Below are positions 1-8,717 of a DNA stretch of 64,000 bases, piece after piece (position 1 is the stretch's first letter; each line of letters starts with the position of its first letter). The translations under genes were made by a program, and so were the position numbers. Origin of the DNA: Janthinobacterium sp. Its GTDB lineage: Bacteria; Pseudomonadota; Gammaproteobacteria; Burkholderiales; Burkholderiaceae_D. Under the pieces are notes generated by a model that was not told the DNA's origin, did no database searches, and saw only the letters and a list, made by a program, of their open reading frames with translations. The DNA is taken from positions 1-64,000 of the forward strand of contig PKWL01000069.1 of assembly GCA_003133225.1 (NCBI GenBank), in the 5' to 3' direction.

Positions 1-230
1 CCAAAGCCGCAGCCAAGCCAGTAGCCAAAGCCGCAGCCAAGCCAGCAGCCAAGCCAGCAGCCAAGCCAGCAGCCAAGCCAGCAGCCAAAGCCGCGGCCAA
101 GCCAGCAGCCAAAGCAGCAGCTAAGCCAGCGGCCAAAGCCGCGGCCAAGCCAGCAGCCAAAGCCACAGCCAAGCCAGCAGCCAAGCCAGCAGCCAAAGCC
201 GCAGCCAAGGTCACAGCCAAGGTCACAGCC
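1..230 (+). repeat. 12-base tandem repeat encoding AAKP/AAKA
   Basis: Imperfect tandem copies of a 12-base unit (core gccaagccagca) run from the left edge to about 230 and then decay into degenerate versions to about 400. Variation between units is mostly at third positions or swaps Pro for Ala. Arrays of this kind can gain or lose units in frame. Confidence 0.85.
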
Positions 231-512
231 AAGCCATCCAAGCTAGCCAAAGCAGCCAAACCGCTCGTCAAAACTGCAGCCAAGGCAGTAGCCAAAGCGG
301 CCAAGCCGATTGCCAAAGAGGCCAAGCCGATAGCAAAAGGAGCAGCGAAAGCGGCGGCCAAGCCAACGGCAAAGGTGGCAGCGAAGGCAAAAAAGGCCGC
401 AGCACCTAAGAAGAGCGCGAGCGCCAATCCGGCGCCGGCCGCTCCCGCATCAAAAACCGTGTTGGCGCCGGCCGCAGCGTGGCCGTTCCCGACCAGTTCT
501 CGTCCGTCGTAA
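1..512 (+). CDS. Histone H1-like / AlgP-like Lys-Ala-Pro repeat protein, C-terminal part
   Basis: This open frame enters from the left edge (first full codon at 3) and stops at TAA 510-512, so only the C-terminal 169 residues are visible. It is built almost wholly of four-residue units of the form AAKP or AAKA, encoded by near-identical 12-base DNA units, and becomes less regular after about base 230. It ends with a non-repetitive tail (AAWPFPTSSRPS). Such proteins are known in beta- and gammaproteobacteria as basic, intrinsically disordered DNA-binding proteins related to AlgP and bacterial H1 homologues. They are thought to act on nucleoid structure or transcription. The start and any N-terminal domain lie outside the window, so the family name comes from composition and tail only. 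A strong terminator follows. Confidence 0.65.
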   Translation, partial: KAAAKPVAKAAAKPAAKPAAKPAAKPAAKAAAKPAAKAAAKPAAKAAAKPAAKATAKPAAKPAAKAAAKVTAKVTAKPSKLAKAAKPLVKTAAKAVAKAAKPIAKEAKPIAKGAAKAAAKPTAKVAAKAKKAAAPKKSASANPAPAAPASKTVLAPAAAWPFPTSSRPS

Positions 513-551
513 CCAAGTTCGCTTGGGGTGCGTCGTGGATGAAGGAGTACG

Positions 552-586
552 CCGCCGTGTGACTCAATCACATGGCGGTTTTTTTT
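552..586 (+). terminator. Rho-independent terminator after the H1-like gene
   Basis: An 11-base-pair stem (552-562 with 568-578, one G-U pair), a 5-base loop and an 8-T run at 579-586. It lies 40 bases after the H1-like stop codon and ends directly before the yggT ribosome binding site, so it separates the two transcription units. Confidence 0.9.
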
Positions 587-597
587 GGAGAATGGTT

Positions 598-1128
598 GTG
601 CTCAGTATTGTTACCTTGATCATTGACACTGTCGCTAGCGTGTTGGCTGGTGTGTTGTTATTGCGCTTTTGGATGCAGGCCATCCGCGTGCGGCCGCCAT
701 CGTCGGTGGCGCAGTTTACCTTTCAATTATCCGACTGGTTGGTGCGTCCTTTACGCCGCATCGTCCCCGGCGTGGGCGGATATGACTGGGCCAGTTTGCT
801 CGGCGCGTTCCTAATTGTGCTGCTGGCCACCTCGGTCTGGATGGCCACCGGACTACCGTTCCCAACCATCCTCTTGATGGCATTGCAGCGTTTCCTGCAA
901 TGGATCATCTACGGCTTTATGGCCCTGCTCATCATCGAGGCGGTTTTTAGCTGGATTAATCCGCATGCGCCGCTGGCGCCATTTGTGCGGGCTTTGAACG
1001 AGCCGCTGTTGCGTCCCTTGCGCCGCGTCGTTCCCCTGGTCGGCAGTCTGGACTTGTCGGTGCTGGTCGCGCTGATTCTTTTGCAAGTTGCACAATTGCT
1101 AGTGGGTATGATGTTCGGCGGCCGATGA
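598..1128 (+). CDS. yggT: YggT family integral membrane protein
   Basis: A 176-residue very hydrophobic protein with two similar halves, each containing membrane segments followed by the YggT signature with charged Arg/Pro motifs (PLRRIVPGVGGYD near residue 60 and PLRRVVPLVGSLD near 155). YggT proteins are inner-membrane proteins linked to osmotic stress and to cell-division or secretion neighbourhoods; the molecular function is not established. GTG 598 is preferred because GGAG at 587-590 is seven bases upstream and the protein then begins VLSIVTLIIDTVAS. ATG 592 is in frame but only one base from GGAG. The stop overlaps the next start (ATGA), indicating translational coupling with the DUF167 gene. 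Confidence 0.88.
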   Translation: MLSIVTLIIDTVASVLAGVLLLRFWMQAIRVRPPSSVAQFTFQLSDWLVRPLRRIVPGVGGYDWASLLGAFLIVLLATSVWMATGLPFPTILLMALQRFLQWIIYGFMALLIIEAVFSWINPHAPLAPFVRALNEPLLRPLRRVVPLVGSLDLSVLVALILLQVAQLLVGMMFGGR

Positions 1129-1433
1129 GCAGAGCCTGGGTCTCAGCGCTACCGGTCGGTGTGCGGCTGGCCGTGCAGATTACCGCCAACGCGAAAAAGA
1201 CGGAGGTCATCGGCGTTCTAGATGACGTGTTGAAGGTGCGCCTGCAGGCGCAGCCGATTGAAGGAAAAGCCAATGAAGCCCTGATTCGCTATCTGGCTGA
1301 CATGCTGGCCGTTCCCAGGAGTGCCATCAAGCTCACGCATGGACACTTCAACAAACGAAAGTTGCTGGAAATTTCTGCGCCGAATTTGACGCCGGAAACG
1401 GTGACACACCGATTGTTGGGCGGCGCGCCGTAA
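1125..1433 (+). CDS. yggU: DUF167 / YggU family protein
   Basis: A 102-residue protein with the DUF167 (YggU) core: an N-terminal beta strand (VRLAVQITANAKKTEV), the central VRLQAQPIEGKANEALIRYL segment and the KLTHG.FNKRKLLEI strand near residues 75-90. The family is small, conserved and of unknown function, and is commonly found directly after yggT. The start ATG overlaps the yggT stop. No terminator oriented for this gene was seen in the next 300 bases. Confidence 0.9.
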   Translation: MSRAWVSALPVGVRLAVQITANAKKTEVIGVLDDVLKVRLQAQPIEGKANEALIRYLADMLAVPRSAIKLTHGHFNKRKLLEISAPNLTPETVTHRLLGGAP

Positions 1434-1799
1434 TCGACGTGTTCCACAGGGTCGAAAAATAGATTCAAAAATGGGGCCCGGTTGTGCTAACGCCCGCGCC
1501 CCCTATGGTCGTGGGCAGGACAGCCGGTCTTGCACCGGCGCTGTCGCTATTTCCAGGATGGCTATACAGGCGCGCCGAGCGAAATCAACGCGTCAGTGTT
1601 CAACCCAACTGTGGGGTAGCTCGGTGGTGAAAATTCTCCGGCCGACGGCAAAGCGCTGCGCGCTGCCAGGATTCCGCGCCTTTCGCCATCCTTTTCACGC
1701 GGAAGCTGACGCTTGACGTTGGCTGGTGGGGAGAGCGTTCTCAACTACTAAACAGGCTCGACTATGAATTGCCGCCGCGTCCAACGCCAAAACAGGCGT
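1434..1799. other. Intergenic stretch rich in hairpins, no recognised gene
   Basis: No convincing protein is encoded here. Several good inverted repeats are visible: 1519-1528 with 1534-1545 (two-part stem), 1647-1668, 1672-1678 with 1698-1704, and 1783-1788 with 1795-1800, the last touching the stop codon of the kinase gene. On the minus strand the stretch ends in a terminator-like structure at 1467-1502. It may be a long structured 3' untranslated region or an unassigned small RNA. I compared it by eye with RNase P RNA, tmRNA, SRP RNA, and FMN, cobalamin and glycine riboswitches and saw no convincing match. Confidence 0.5.
1467..1502 (-). terminator. Probable terminator of the minus-strand operon
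   Basis: Read on the minus strand, 1502-1494 pairs with 1481-1473 (nine positions, one mismatch), followed by an A and five T at 1471-1467. It lies about 300 bases beyond the stop of the kinase gene, so it would end either that operon's transcript or a separate RNA made from 1503-1799. Confidence 0.6.
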
Positions 1800-2738
1800 T
1801 TAGTAGCGGTAGCCGAACGCAGCTTGGAAGCGGTCGCCGATTTCCGCCAGGATCGGTTTGTGGTTTTGTCCGCCCTGGTGGGCGATCTTGATGGCGCCCA
1901 TCAGGCTGGCCAGGCGACCCGTGGTTTCCCAACCCAGCTCGTTGGTGATGCCGAGCAGCAGGCCGGCGCGGTAGGCGTCGCCGCACCCTGTCGGGTCCAG
2001 CACCGCGTCCGCTTTGACGGGCGGGATGTCGATGCGGGTGCCGCCGGCGTAAATCTCGGACCCCTGTTCGCCGCGCGTGACGATCAACGCCGTCAGGCGC
2101 CCGGCGATATCGCTCAGACTCAAGCCGGTACGTTCCATCAGCAATTCGATCTCGTAGTCGTTGGCGGTGAGGTAAGTTGCCTTGTTGATGAAGTCGGTTA
2201 ACTGCGTGCCGTTAAACATCGGCAGCTGCTGCCCCGGATCAAACATGAACGGCACTCCCAGCTCAAAGCAGTCTTTGGCGTGTTTGAGCATGCCCTCGTG
2301 ACCGTCCGGCGATATGATGGCGATGCGCACCGGACCGGCATCGGCCACATTGTTTTCGTGCGCAAACGACATGGCGCCCGGATGGAAGGCGTTGATCTGG
2401 TTATTGTCGGCGTCCGCGGTGACGAAACATTGCGCCGTGTAGCTGGCCGCTTTGGTCAAGATGTTGGCGGTCGGGATACCCAGGGTTTGCAGTCGTTCCA
2501 GGTAGGGGCCGCCGTCTTGCCCGATGACGCCCATGATGACCGGCTCGCCGCCCAGCAGTTTCAGGTTATAGGCGATGTTGCCGGAGCAGCCGCCAAATTC
2601 GGTGCGCATGGTCGGCACCAGGAACGATACGTTCACTTTGTGCAGTTGATCAGCCAAAAGCGATTCGCTAAAGCGGCCTTCGAATTGCATGATGGTGTCA
2701 AACGCGAGCGATCCGCAGATCAGGGAAGTTTTGGTCAT
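1800..2738 (-). CDS. PfkB-family carbohydrate (adenosine-type) kinase
   Basis: A 312-residue kinase of the ribokinase/PfkB family, which transfers phosphate from ATP to a sugar or nucleoside hydroxyl. Visible signatures are the N-terminal strand (SLICGSLAFDTIM), the glycine-rich substrate loop EFGGCSGNIAYNL near residue 50, and the C-terminal motif DPTGCGDAYRAGLL near residues 250-263 with its catalytic Asp and anion-hole Gly-Cys-Gly. The GGCSGNIA segment suits adenosine kinase-like members, but the substrate cannot be fixed from sequence. It is the last gene of the tlpA-aroQ-accBC-prmA operon, eight bases after the DUF3426 gene. Confidence 0.88.
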   Translation of the reverse strand: MTKTSLICGSLAFDTIMQFEGRFSESLLADQLHKVNVSFLVPTMRTEFGGCSGNIAYNLKLLGGEPVIMGVIGQDGGPYLERLQTLGIPTANILTKAASYTAQCFVTADADNNQINAFHPGAMSFAHENNVADAGPVRIAIISPDGHEGMLKHAKDCFELGVPFMFDPGQQLPMFNGTQLTDFINKATYLTANDYEIELLMERTGLSLSDIAGRLTALIVTRGEQGSEIYAGGTRIDIPPVKADAVLDPTGCGDAYRAGLLLGITNELGWETTGRLASLMGAIKIAHQGGQNHKPILAEIGDRFQAAFGYRY

Positions 2739-2746
2739 GATTGAAA

Positions 2747-3991
2747 TTAGGGATAAAAGACAGCAATATGGTAGCCAGATGCTTTCAGCCGGGCTAGTTC
2801 GAAATACAGTTTGACAGCTTGTTCGGAGTGCCCGGCGAAGCCTTCGTTGGGGTTGGGCGGCGCGCTTAAGTATTCGCGCGGCGTAAAGACTCGGCGCAGT
2901 AGCGGCTGGTCGCCATTATCGTTGAGGACCAATTCGATGTCGGGCCAAGCTTGTGCGCTGTTGCTCTTATTATGCAACACGGTGGCATACGAAAAGGTAT
3001 TTTCCGACAATGTTTGCAATTCTCCTTGCTCGATGGAGATCAATTCGATGCGCGCCGGCAGATCGACGTGGCAGCCGAGCCTGCTGCAAATGGAGACCAG
3101 CAGCGGTTTCAGGGCCGGTACTTGGGCTGCCAGCTGGTTGCGGAAAGTCGTCAATCCTTGCGTGAGCAGCGCTACCAGCAAGAGGGCGGAGCCGATGCTC
3201 ATCAAGGCACGCATGGTCTTGCCGCTACGCAGACGGCGCCGGCTTTGCGTCACAAATTTCGGTTCGTCCGGTTCGTCGATTTTCGCTTCCACGGCGACGA
3301 TCGGCTCCTCGCCATGGACTCGACTGCGCTTGACAGGAACGACATGATTGTCGGCCGCGGAAAGGGGGAGCGTGCGCTCGGGCAGGGCAGCGAAGGGCGC
3401 TGCGCTGTCCTGATCAGATTGGTCAAAGACCGCGGTGCCGGAATCCGGCTCACAGACGTCGGCCCCAAGTTGCGGTATGGCTTTTGCCCCGGAGCCCAGC
3501 TTCGACGGCAAGGCCGCGTCAAGCGCGAGCTCCAAATACTCGGCTTCGGGTCCAACTGCCATCGCACCCGCCGCCTGTTGCGCGCCGTCAAGTGGCAAGG
3601 TGCCAAAGCGGCAGGCATCGTCGTCGCGCCCGTCAGGCGCATCGTCGTCGCTCTCGCCTCCGGCCGCAAGCACGGCGGCTGCCGTTTTTGTGGCGGCGGG
3701 CGGCGCCGTCTCAGCGCAGGCGTCATCCGGCGCCACTTTTTCGGCCGCCGGCTGGGCCAGCGCCACACGGTCCACCTCTTGTTCTGGGACCGGCAACGCG
3801 ACTGTCTCGCTCGTGTCGGGGCAAAATTCGATCACGGGCGCTACGCTCGTGGCCGAATCGACGAGCGTGGCATTGCCGTCGAAAACTTCATCGCAAAAGC
3901 CACAACGTACTATGCCCCCACGCAACTTCAACTGGTCAGACGCGACCCGGAATGTCGTGTTGCAGTGGGGGCATTTAGTGGCGAGCGCCAT
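2747..3991 (-). CDS. Zinc-ribbon DUF3426 membrane-anchored protein
   Basis: A 414-residue protein with an N-terminal MJ0042-type zinc ribbon using Cys7, Cys10, Cys30 and Cys33. A long low-complexity acidic/Ala-rich linker (about residues 50-245) follows, then one transmembrane segment near residues 260-280 (MSIGSALLLVALLT) and a C-terminal DUF3426 domain of about 110 residues beginning around CSRLGCHVDLP. Function is unknown. The architecture suggests a cytoplasmic metal-binding domain tethered to the membrane with an exported domain. It lies directly downstream of prmA, a gene pair common in Burkholderiales. Confidence 0.88.
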   Translation of the reverse strand: MALATKCPHCNTTFRVASDQLKLRGGIVRCGFCDEVFDGNATLVDSATSVAPVIEFCPDTSETVALPVPEQEVDRVALAQPAAEKVAPDDACAETAPPAATKTAAAVLAAGGESDDDAPDGRDDDACRFGTLPLDGAQQAAGAMAVGPEAEYLELALDAALPSKLGSGAKAIPQLGADVCEPDSGTAVFDQSDQDSAAPFAALPERTLPLSAADNHVVPVKRSRVHGEEPIVAVEAKIDEPDEPKFVTQSRRRLRSGKTMRALMSIGSALLLVALLTQGLTTFRNQLAAQVPALKPLLVSICSRLGCHVDLPARIELISIEQGELQTLSENTFSYATVLHNKSNSAQAWPDIELVLNDNGDQPLLRRVFTPREYLSAPPNPNEGFAGHSEQAVKLYFELARLKASGYHIAVFYP

Positions 3992-3994
3992 AAG

Positions 3995-4930
3995 CTAATG
4001 AGAACGCGCTGGCGGGACCTGTTCGCTGCCGAGGCGGCCATGCAGGGCCACCCAGCCGTCCTGCTCGGCCCACACGCCGAGCCGGATGAATGGGGCATAG
4101 GCGGCGGCCACTTCGTCGGCCTGGCGCGCCAGCACGCCCGACAGAACCAGACTACCGCCCGCCGCCACCCGTCCTGCCAACATGGGCGCCATCAATTTCA
4201 AAGGGCTCGACAAAATGTTGGCTGCGACGAAATCGAAACGCTGCTCCGCATGGCTTGATTTGGCGAACGCATCCGGCAGGTAATAGGCAATATCGCAGCC
4301 GTTGCGGCTGGCGTTCTCGCGTGCCGATTCGATCGCTTGCGGATCGATGTCGACGCCGCAAACGGCGTTGGCGCCCAGCTTCTTGGCCAGCATCGCCAAG
4401 ATGCCGGAGCCGCAACCGTAGTCGAGCATTGATTTGCCCGGGGCCACGTGGGCTTCGAGCCATTCCAGGCACAAGCGCGTGGTGGGATGGCTGCCGGTAC
4501 CGAACGCCAGACCAGGGTCCAGTTCCAAAATGAGGGCGGCGGGGTCGGGCGCTGCATGCCAGCTCGGCACGACCCAGATGTTCTTGCCGATGTGGATGGG
4601 CGCGAACTGGGACTGCGTCAGGCGCACCCAGTCCTGGTCGGCCACCGAGCGTAAGGTGTGGGCTGGCGTCGCCAGGCCGATCGCGCGCGCGGCTGCCGCT
4701 AAGATGGCGCCCTGATCGGCGTCGGCGTCAGTGAGGGCCACCACCCGGCTATGTTCCCAAGCTGCTGCGTCCGGTTCCATGCCCGGTTCGCCAAACAAAG
4801 GCTGCTCGGCCTCGGTGCCTTGGTCGGCATCTTCCACCGAGACCGACAAGGCGCCCGCGTCCATTAAGGCATCCGACAAGGCCTCGGCATGGTCGCGCGC
4901 GATGCCAATGACGATTTCTATCCAGCTCAT
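3995..4930 (-). CDS. prmA: Ribosomal protein L11 methyltransferase
   Basis: A 311-residue S-adenosylmethionine-dependent enzyme that trimethylates ribosomal protein L11. The N-terminal substrate-recognition domain (about 1-90) is followed by the linker and the class I methyltransferase fold. Visible signatures are [18 protein letters not shown] near residue 150, SAM-binding motif I ([12 protein letters not shown] near 180), the acidic end of strand 2 ([10 protein letters not shown]) and the motif near [12 protein letters not shown]. Length is normal. Its start overlaps the accC stop by four bases, so it is translationally coupled to accC. Confidence 0.97.
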   Translation of the reverse strand: MSWIEIVIGIARDHAEALSDALMDAGALSVSVEDADQGTEAEQPLFGEPGMEPDAAAWEHSRVVALTDADADQGAILAAAARAIGLATPAHTLRSVADQDWVRLTQSQFAPIHIGKNIWVVPSWHAAPDPAALILELDPGLAFGTGSHPTTRLCLEWLEAHVAPGKSMLDYGCGSGILAMLAKKLGANAVCGVDIDPQAIESARENASRNGCDIAYYLPDAFAKSSHAEQRFDFVAANILSSPLKLMAPMLAGRVAAGGSLVLSGVLARQADEVAAAYAPFIRLGVWAEQDGWVALHGRLGSEQVPPARSH

Positions 4931-6336
4931 GTGATCGCTTCCGATTTGTTGGCGATGCTTGGCCTAGGCGTGACTACCTCTTTTGGCAAGACCGGCATGT
5001 CCGCCAGCTTTTGCTCCAGGTAATGAATATTGGTGCCGCCTTCGATGAAGCGGGCATCGATCATCAGCTCGCGGTGCAGCGCGATATTGGTCGAAATGCC
5101 CTCGACGACCATTTCCGACAGCGCGATCTGCATGCGGCGGATCGCTTGTTCGCGCGTGGCGCCGTACGCGATGACCTTGCCGATCATCGAATCGTAATGG
5201 GGCGGCACGTAATAACCGGCGTAAGCATGGGAATCGACACGAATGCCGGGCCCGCCAGGAGCATGCCAGGAAATGATCTTGCCGGGAGAGGGCGTGAATT
5301 TGAACGGGTCTTCCGCATTGATGCGGCACTCGACGGCGTGGCCGGACAAGAGCACGTCGCGCTGGCGGAAGCGCAGCTTTTCGCCGGCCGCAATACGGAT
5401 CTGTTCCTGCACAATATCAATGCCGGTGATCATTTCCGTGACCGGATGTTCAACTTGCACGCGGGTATTCATTTCGATGAAATAAAACTCGCCGTTTTCA
5501 TACAAAAATTCGAACGTGCCGGCGCCCCGGTAGCCGATCTTGCGGCACGCTTCCGCGCAGCGGTCGCCGATTTTTTCAATCACCTTGCGCGGAATGCCGG
5601 GTGCCGGCGCTTCCTCGATGACTTTCTGGTGGCGCCGTTGCATCGAACAATCGCGCTCGCCAAGCCAGACCGCGTTTTTAAATTCATCGGCCAGGATCTG
5701 GATTTCCACGTGACGGGGATTTTCCAGGTATTTTTCCATATACACTTCGGGATTGCCAAAAGCGCTGCCGGCCTCGGTCTTGGTCAGCGCCACCGCATTG
5801 AGCAAGGCCGCTTCCGTGTGCACCACGCGCATGCCGCGCCCGCCGCCGCCGCCGGCCGCCTTGATGATGACGGGGTAGCCGACCCGGCGTGCGGTCTGAA
5901 TGATCACTTTCGGATCGTCGGGAAGGGCCCCTTCCGAGCCGGGCACGCAGGGCACGCCGGCCTTGATCATGGTTTGCTTGGCCGATACTTTATCGCCCAT
6001 CAAACGGATCGAATCGGGACGGGGGCCGATGAAGACGAAGCCCGATTTTTCAACCCGCTCGGCAAAGTCGGCGTTTTCGGACAGGAAACCGTAGCCTGGA
6101 TGAATCGCTTCGGCATCCGTCACTTCCGCCGCGCTGATAATGGCGGGCATGTTCAAGTAGCTCAAGGCCGATGGCGCCGGTCCGATACACACGGATTCGT
6201 CGGCCAGCTTGACGTATTTGGCGTCCTTGTCGGCTTCGGAATGGACGACGACGGTCTTGATGCCCATCTCGCGGCAGGCGCGCTGAATGCGAAGCGCGAT
6301 TTCACCACGGTTGGCGATGAGAATTTTTTCAAACAT
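4927..6336 (-). CDS. accC: Acetyl-CoA carboxylase, biotin carboxylase subunit
   Basis: Biotin carboxylase carboxylates the biotin of AccB with ATP and bicarbonate, the first half-reaction of acetyl-CoA carboxylase in fatty acid synthesis. The 469-residue protein starts [17 protein letters not shown]. It shows the glycine-rich ATP-grasp loop ([14 protein letters not shown] near 160), the [14 protein letters not shown] strand, the [15 protein letters not shown] catalytic segment near 290, and the C-terminal biotin carboxylase domain. The chosen ATG (6336-6334) is the family start; an in-frame ATG at 6384 would add 16 atypical residues. It is downstream of accB, as usual. Confidence 0.98.
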   Translation of the reverse strand: MFEKILIANRGEIALRIQRACREMGIKTVVVHSEADKDAKYVKLADESVCIGPAPSALSYLNMPAIISAAEVTDAEAIHPGYGFLSENADFAERVEKSGFVFIGPRPDSIRLMGDKVSAKQTMIKAGVPCVPGSEGALPDDPKVIIQTARRVGYPVIIKAAGGGGGRGMRVVHTEAALLNAVALTKTEAGSAFGNPEVYMEKYLENPRHVEIQILADEFKNAVWLGERDCSMQRRHQKVIEEAPAPGIPRKVIEKIGDRCAEACRKIGYRGAGTFEFLYENGEFYFIEMNTRVQVEHPVTEMITGIDIVQEQIRIAAGEKLRFRQRDVLLSGHAVECRINAEDPFKFTPSPGKIISWHAPGGPGIRVDSHAYAGYYVPPHYDSMIGKVIAYGATREQAIRRMQIALSEMVVEGISTNIALHRELMIDARFIEGGTNIHYLEQKLADMPVLPKEVVTPRPSIANKSEAIT

Positions 6337-6427
6337 GGTAGGGTTCGCGTAGTCTGTGACAGCCGGCGTTGGCCGGCCATACATGTGAAAGGTGGGTTGG
6401 GGCCGTTGGCGGCCTGTGCGATTTGGC

Positions 6428-6865
6428 TTAGCCTATCACAAACAGGGGCTGGCCGAATTCGACAGGTTGGCCGTTCTCGACCAGAATCTGGGTCACGACG
6501 CCGGACGCATCCGAGTCGATTTCATTTAACAGTTTCATCGCTTCGATGATGCACAAGGTGTCGCCTTCCTTGACGCTGGAGCCGACTTCCACGAAGGAAG
6601 GGCTGCCGGGCGCGGAGGAACGGTAAAAAGTGCCAACCATGGGCGACTTGACGACGTATCCGGTCGGTTCAACGACGGCGACCGGGACGGCGGCAGCTGG
6701 CGCAGAATACGGCATTGCCTGCGCCGGCATCATCATGACTTGATTATTTGCCATTGGCAACGACTTGACGATGCGTACTTTGCTCTCGCCTTCAGTCACT
6801 TCAAGTTCCGCAATGTCCGATTCTGCGACCAAGTCAATCAATGTTTTAAGTTTTCGTAGATCCAT
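6428..6865 (-). CDS. accB: Acetyl-CoA carboxylase biotin carboxyl carrier protein
   Basis: A 145-residue BCCP. The N-terminal part (1-40) mediates subunit contact, a Pro/Ala/Met-rich linker spans about 40-65, and the biotinyl domain fills residues 70-145 with the EAMKLLNEI motif, whose Lys111 is the biotinylation site. The thumb-like segment [15 protein letters not shown] typical of acetyl-CoA carboxylase BCCP is present. It precedes accC by about 90 bases and follows aroQ by about 75, so the three probably share one transcript. Confidence 0.98.
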   Translation of the reverse strand: MDLRKLKTLIDLVAESDIAELEVTEGESKVRIVKSLPMANNQVMMMPAQAMPYSAPAAAVPVAVVEPTGYVVKSPMVGTFYRSSAPGSPSFVEVGSSVKEGDTLCIIEAMKLLNEIDSDASGVVTQILVENGQPVEFGQPLFVIG

Positions 6866-6940
6866 GTGACCCCCGGCTTTATTTTTAGAGTGACGCGGCC
6901 AAACAAAAGCCGCGAGCTAATTGCGTGCAGATCGCGTAGA

Positions 6941-7378
6941 TTAGCGTGTTTTAAGGGCAAAGTCGATGGCAAAGCGATATCCGTCGATACCAAGCCCACA
7001 GATTGTGCCTTGCGCGATCGCGCTCAAAAAAGAATGATGGCGAAATACCTCGCGCGCATGAATATTTGACACATGCACTTCAACAAAAGGGATGGCGACG
7101 CCCGCCAAGGCGTCGCGCAAGGCAACGCTGCTATGCGTTAGGCCACCCGGATTGATGATGATGGCATCGACCCCTTCCGTTTTGGCGGCATGGATGCGGT
7201 CGATCAAAGCGCCCTCGTGGTTGCTCTGAAAGCACAGTAAGCGGGCCCCGGCGGCCGCTGCCTGCGCCACCGCCGCCTGCTCGACCATGGCCAAGGTGGC
7301 GGCGCCATACACCTCGGGCTCGCGCGTGCCCAGTAAATTCAGGTTGGGACCGTTGAGCAGGAGGAGGTTTTTTGCCAT
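6941..7378 (-). CDS. aroQ: Type II 3-dehydroquinate dehydratase
   Basis: Converts 3-dehydroquinate to 3-dehydroshikimate in the shikimate pathway. The 145-residue protein begins [25 protein letters not shown], where the Tyr of the EVYG motif is catalytic. It keeps [32 protein letters not shown] and [18 protein letters not shown]. An in-frame ATG further upstream (7507) would add 43 residues that fit no family member. Placement just before accB is the normal betaproteobacterial order. Confidence 0.97.
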   Translation of the reverse strand: MAKNLLLLNGPNLNLLGTREPEVYGAATLAMVEQAAVAQAAAAGARLLCFQSNHEGALIDRIHAAKTEGVDAIIINPGGLTHSSVALRDALAGVAIPFVEVHVSNIHAREVFRHHSFLSAIAQGTICGLGIDGYRFAIDFALKTR

Positions 7379-7463
7379 GGCAATCAAGACCGTTTTACGC
7401 GAAAGTTCCGCATTTTGCCGCCAAAGATGATCATTGGCAAGAGAAAAAAACGGCCCGGCACTT

Positions 7464-8009
7464 TTACAAGACGCCCAAATCGGCCAAGTCGGCCCGCAAT
7501 TGCGCAAATTTCAAGCGCCCCAAATAGGTCTTTTTAACTTGCCCGTCGGCCCCGATCAAGACCGTATACGGCAGGCCGCCAGCCACGTTCCCGAACTGGC
7601 GCGACAAGGCCGTTCCGCTCATGCCCGCCACATAGATCGGGTAGCTGAGTTTGAATTTTTTGGCAAACTGGGCAATATGGGCCTGGGTATCGATGCCGAT
7701 GCCGATAATTTGCATTTTGCCGGCGCTATCATTTTGCAAAAACGACAATTCCGGCATTTCCTCGACGCACGGGCCACACCAGGGTGCCCAGAAGTTGACC
7801 ACCAGCGCCTTGCCTTTCCACTGCGACAAGGCTTGCGCGGCGCCGCTGGCGTCCGGCAGCGCTTGCGCGTACAAGGCTTGGACCGGGCCCGTCAGAGCGG
7901 GCACGGTCCGCCAAGGCGCGCCCCCTTTCTTTTCCGTCGCGACATAGGCGCCCACGATGGCAAATACGAGCGCGACCGCAGCGTAAGGGAGCAAATTCTT
8001 TTTCAGCAT
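7464..8009 (-). CDS. TlpA/ResA-type membrane-anchored thiol-disulfide oxidoreductase
   Basis: A 181-residue thioredoxin-fold protein held in the membrane by one N-terminal segment (about residues 8-24) with the catalytic domain in the periplasm. The redox motif WAPWCGPC places the cysteines at 78 and 81. The [15 protein letters not shown] strand supplies the cis-Pro loop. TlpA-like proteins reduce periplasmic disulfides, for instance during cytochrome c maturation, but the target here is not known. The start chosen ([10 protein letters not shown]) gives a proper signal anchor and overlaps the end of the upstream hypothetical gene by seven bases. Confidence 0.92.
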   Translation of the reverse strand: MLKKNLLPYAAVALVFAIVGAYVATEKKGGAPWRTVPALTGPVQALYAQALPDASGAAQALSQWKGKALVVNFWAPWCGPCVEEMPELSFLQNDSAGKMQIIGIGIDTQAHIAQFAKKFKLSYPIYVAGMSGTALSRQFGNVAGGLPYTVLIGADGQVKKTYLGRLKFAQLRADLADLGVL

Positions 8010-8641
8010 GGGTCCGTTCCTAGGTCTTGGCTGCTGCTCAGGAGTAAGGCGCGCACTGCCGTGCAATCAGCGCGGTTCGTTTTGCCGTCCGTTTTCGGTT
8101 TCAAGGCGCCCCGCAGATCGTCCAGTTCGTACAGAGCGGCATGTACGGCTTCCTGGTGCCAAAGGAAGCTGGCCGTTTCCACCGGATCGTAACGGGGCCC
8201 CTTAAAATGAGGTGTTTCTGACATTTCAATTGCCACGTTCTTATCTAGCAAAAACATCTGGACTTCCTTGGCGCTATCGGCAAACAGCTGCAAATGAATT
8301 TCCGCATGCGCCCCGGCGGTGCCGTTTAAGACGGCGCCCGTCAGGAAAGGGTGGAACTGCTCTAGCGCTTGCATCACTTGCAAGGCGAGGATACGCAACT
8401 GGCGCAAGCGTGGCGCCTGCGTTCCAGCCAGAAACAGAGCATTGTACAGACGCACTTCGTTTTCAATTAAGGCGTTATCGGGAAGAACATTCGCGCTGGC
8501 GTGAGAGTAGCCTAGAATCTGCCGCGCCGCCTTGCGTTTGGCGGTGTTATAGTCGGCGCCGTCTTGCGCGACCAAGCGCGCGGCAGCCACGGCAATGGCC
8601 GCGCGCAGCAGCCGGGCGTCGTCAAAAATATTCGGCATCAT
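8003..8641 (-). CDS. Conserved hypothetical protein
   Basis: A 212-residue protein that I recognise only as a conserved Burkholderiales neighbour of tlpA and mpl. It has no signal peptide or membrane segment and is rich in Ala and Leu helices. A central segment (GAVLNGTAGAHAEIHLQLFAD) is faintly like a nucleotidyltransferase Gly-Ser/Asp core, but key residues are not convincing, so I assign no function. Two adjacent ATG codons (8641 and 8638) could start it. The TnpB element ends only about 43 bases upstream, so native promoter sequence may have been displaced. Confidence 0.75.
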   Translation of the reverse strand: MMPNIFDDARLLRAAIAVAAARLVAQDGADYNTAKRKAARQILGYSHASANVLPDNALIENEVRLYNALFLAGTQAPRLRQLRILALQVMQALEQFHPFLTGAVLNGTAGAHAEIHLQLFADSAKEVQMFLLDKNVAIEMSETPHFKGPRYDPVETASFLWHQEAVHAALYELDDLRGALKPKTDGKTNRADCTAVRALLLSSSQDLGTDPC

Positions 8642-8692
8642 CGACCAGACTATACGCCGAACCGAATAAAACCACCGCGTCAGTTGACCCAC

Positions 8693-8714
8693 TCTCCGGA
8701 CTGAAGTCCAGGGA
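8693..8714 (-). ncRNA. Right-end hairpin, probable 3' scaffold of the TnpB guide RNA
   Basis: A stem-loop (8693-8701 with 8706-8714, one mismatch, loop of four) lies directly after the tnpB stop and before the element end. In characterised TnpB systems the right-end RNA (omega RNA, reRNA) covers this hairpin and then continues into flanking DNA, which serves as guide. Only the hairpin is marked here; the RNA would start within the 3' end of tnpB. Confidence 0.55.
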
Positions 8715-8717
8715 TTC

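Noticed and set aside
1-400. CRISPR or other spaced repeat at the left edge
   Set aside because: The units are contiguous 12-mers in one reading frame and encode AAKP/AAKA, so this is a coding repeat.
1434-1799. FMN or cobalamin riboswitch, RNase P RNA, tmRNA or 6S RNA in the 1434-1799 stretch
   Set aside because: Short pieces look alike (for example ggtgaaaattct and ccgacgg near 1625-1647), but the ordered conserved motifs of these RNAs are absent and no matching downstream gene exists.
2951-4258. Long plus-strand open frame of 435 codons over the DUF3426 and prmA genes
   Set aside because: It is antisense to two clear genes and its translation is Arg-rich without motifs; high GC leaves such frames open.
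5011-6549. 512-codon plus-strand open frame
   Set aside because: Antisense of accC and accB. Composition rich in His, Asp and Arg is a typical mirror of a GC-rich gene.
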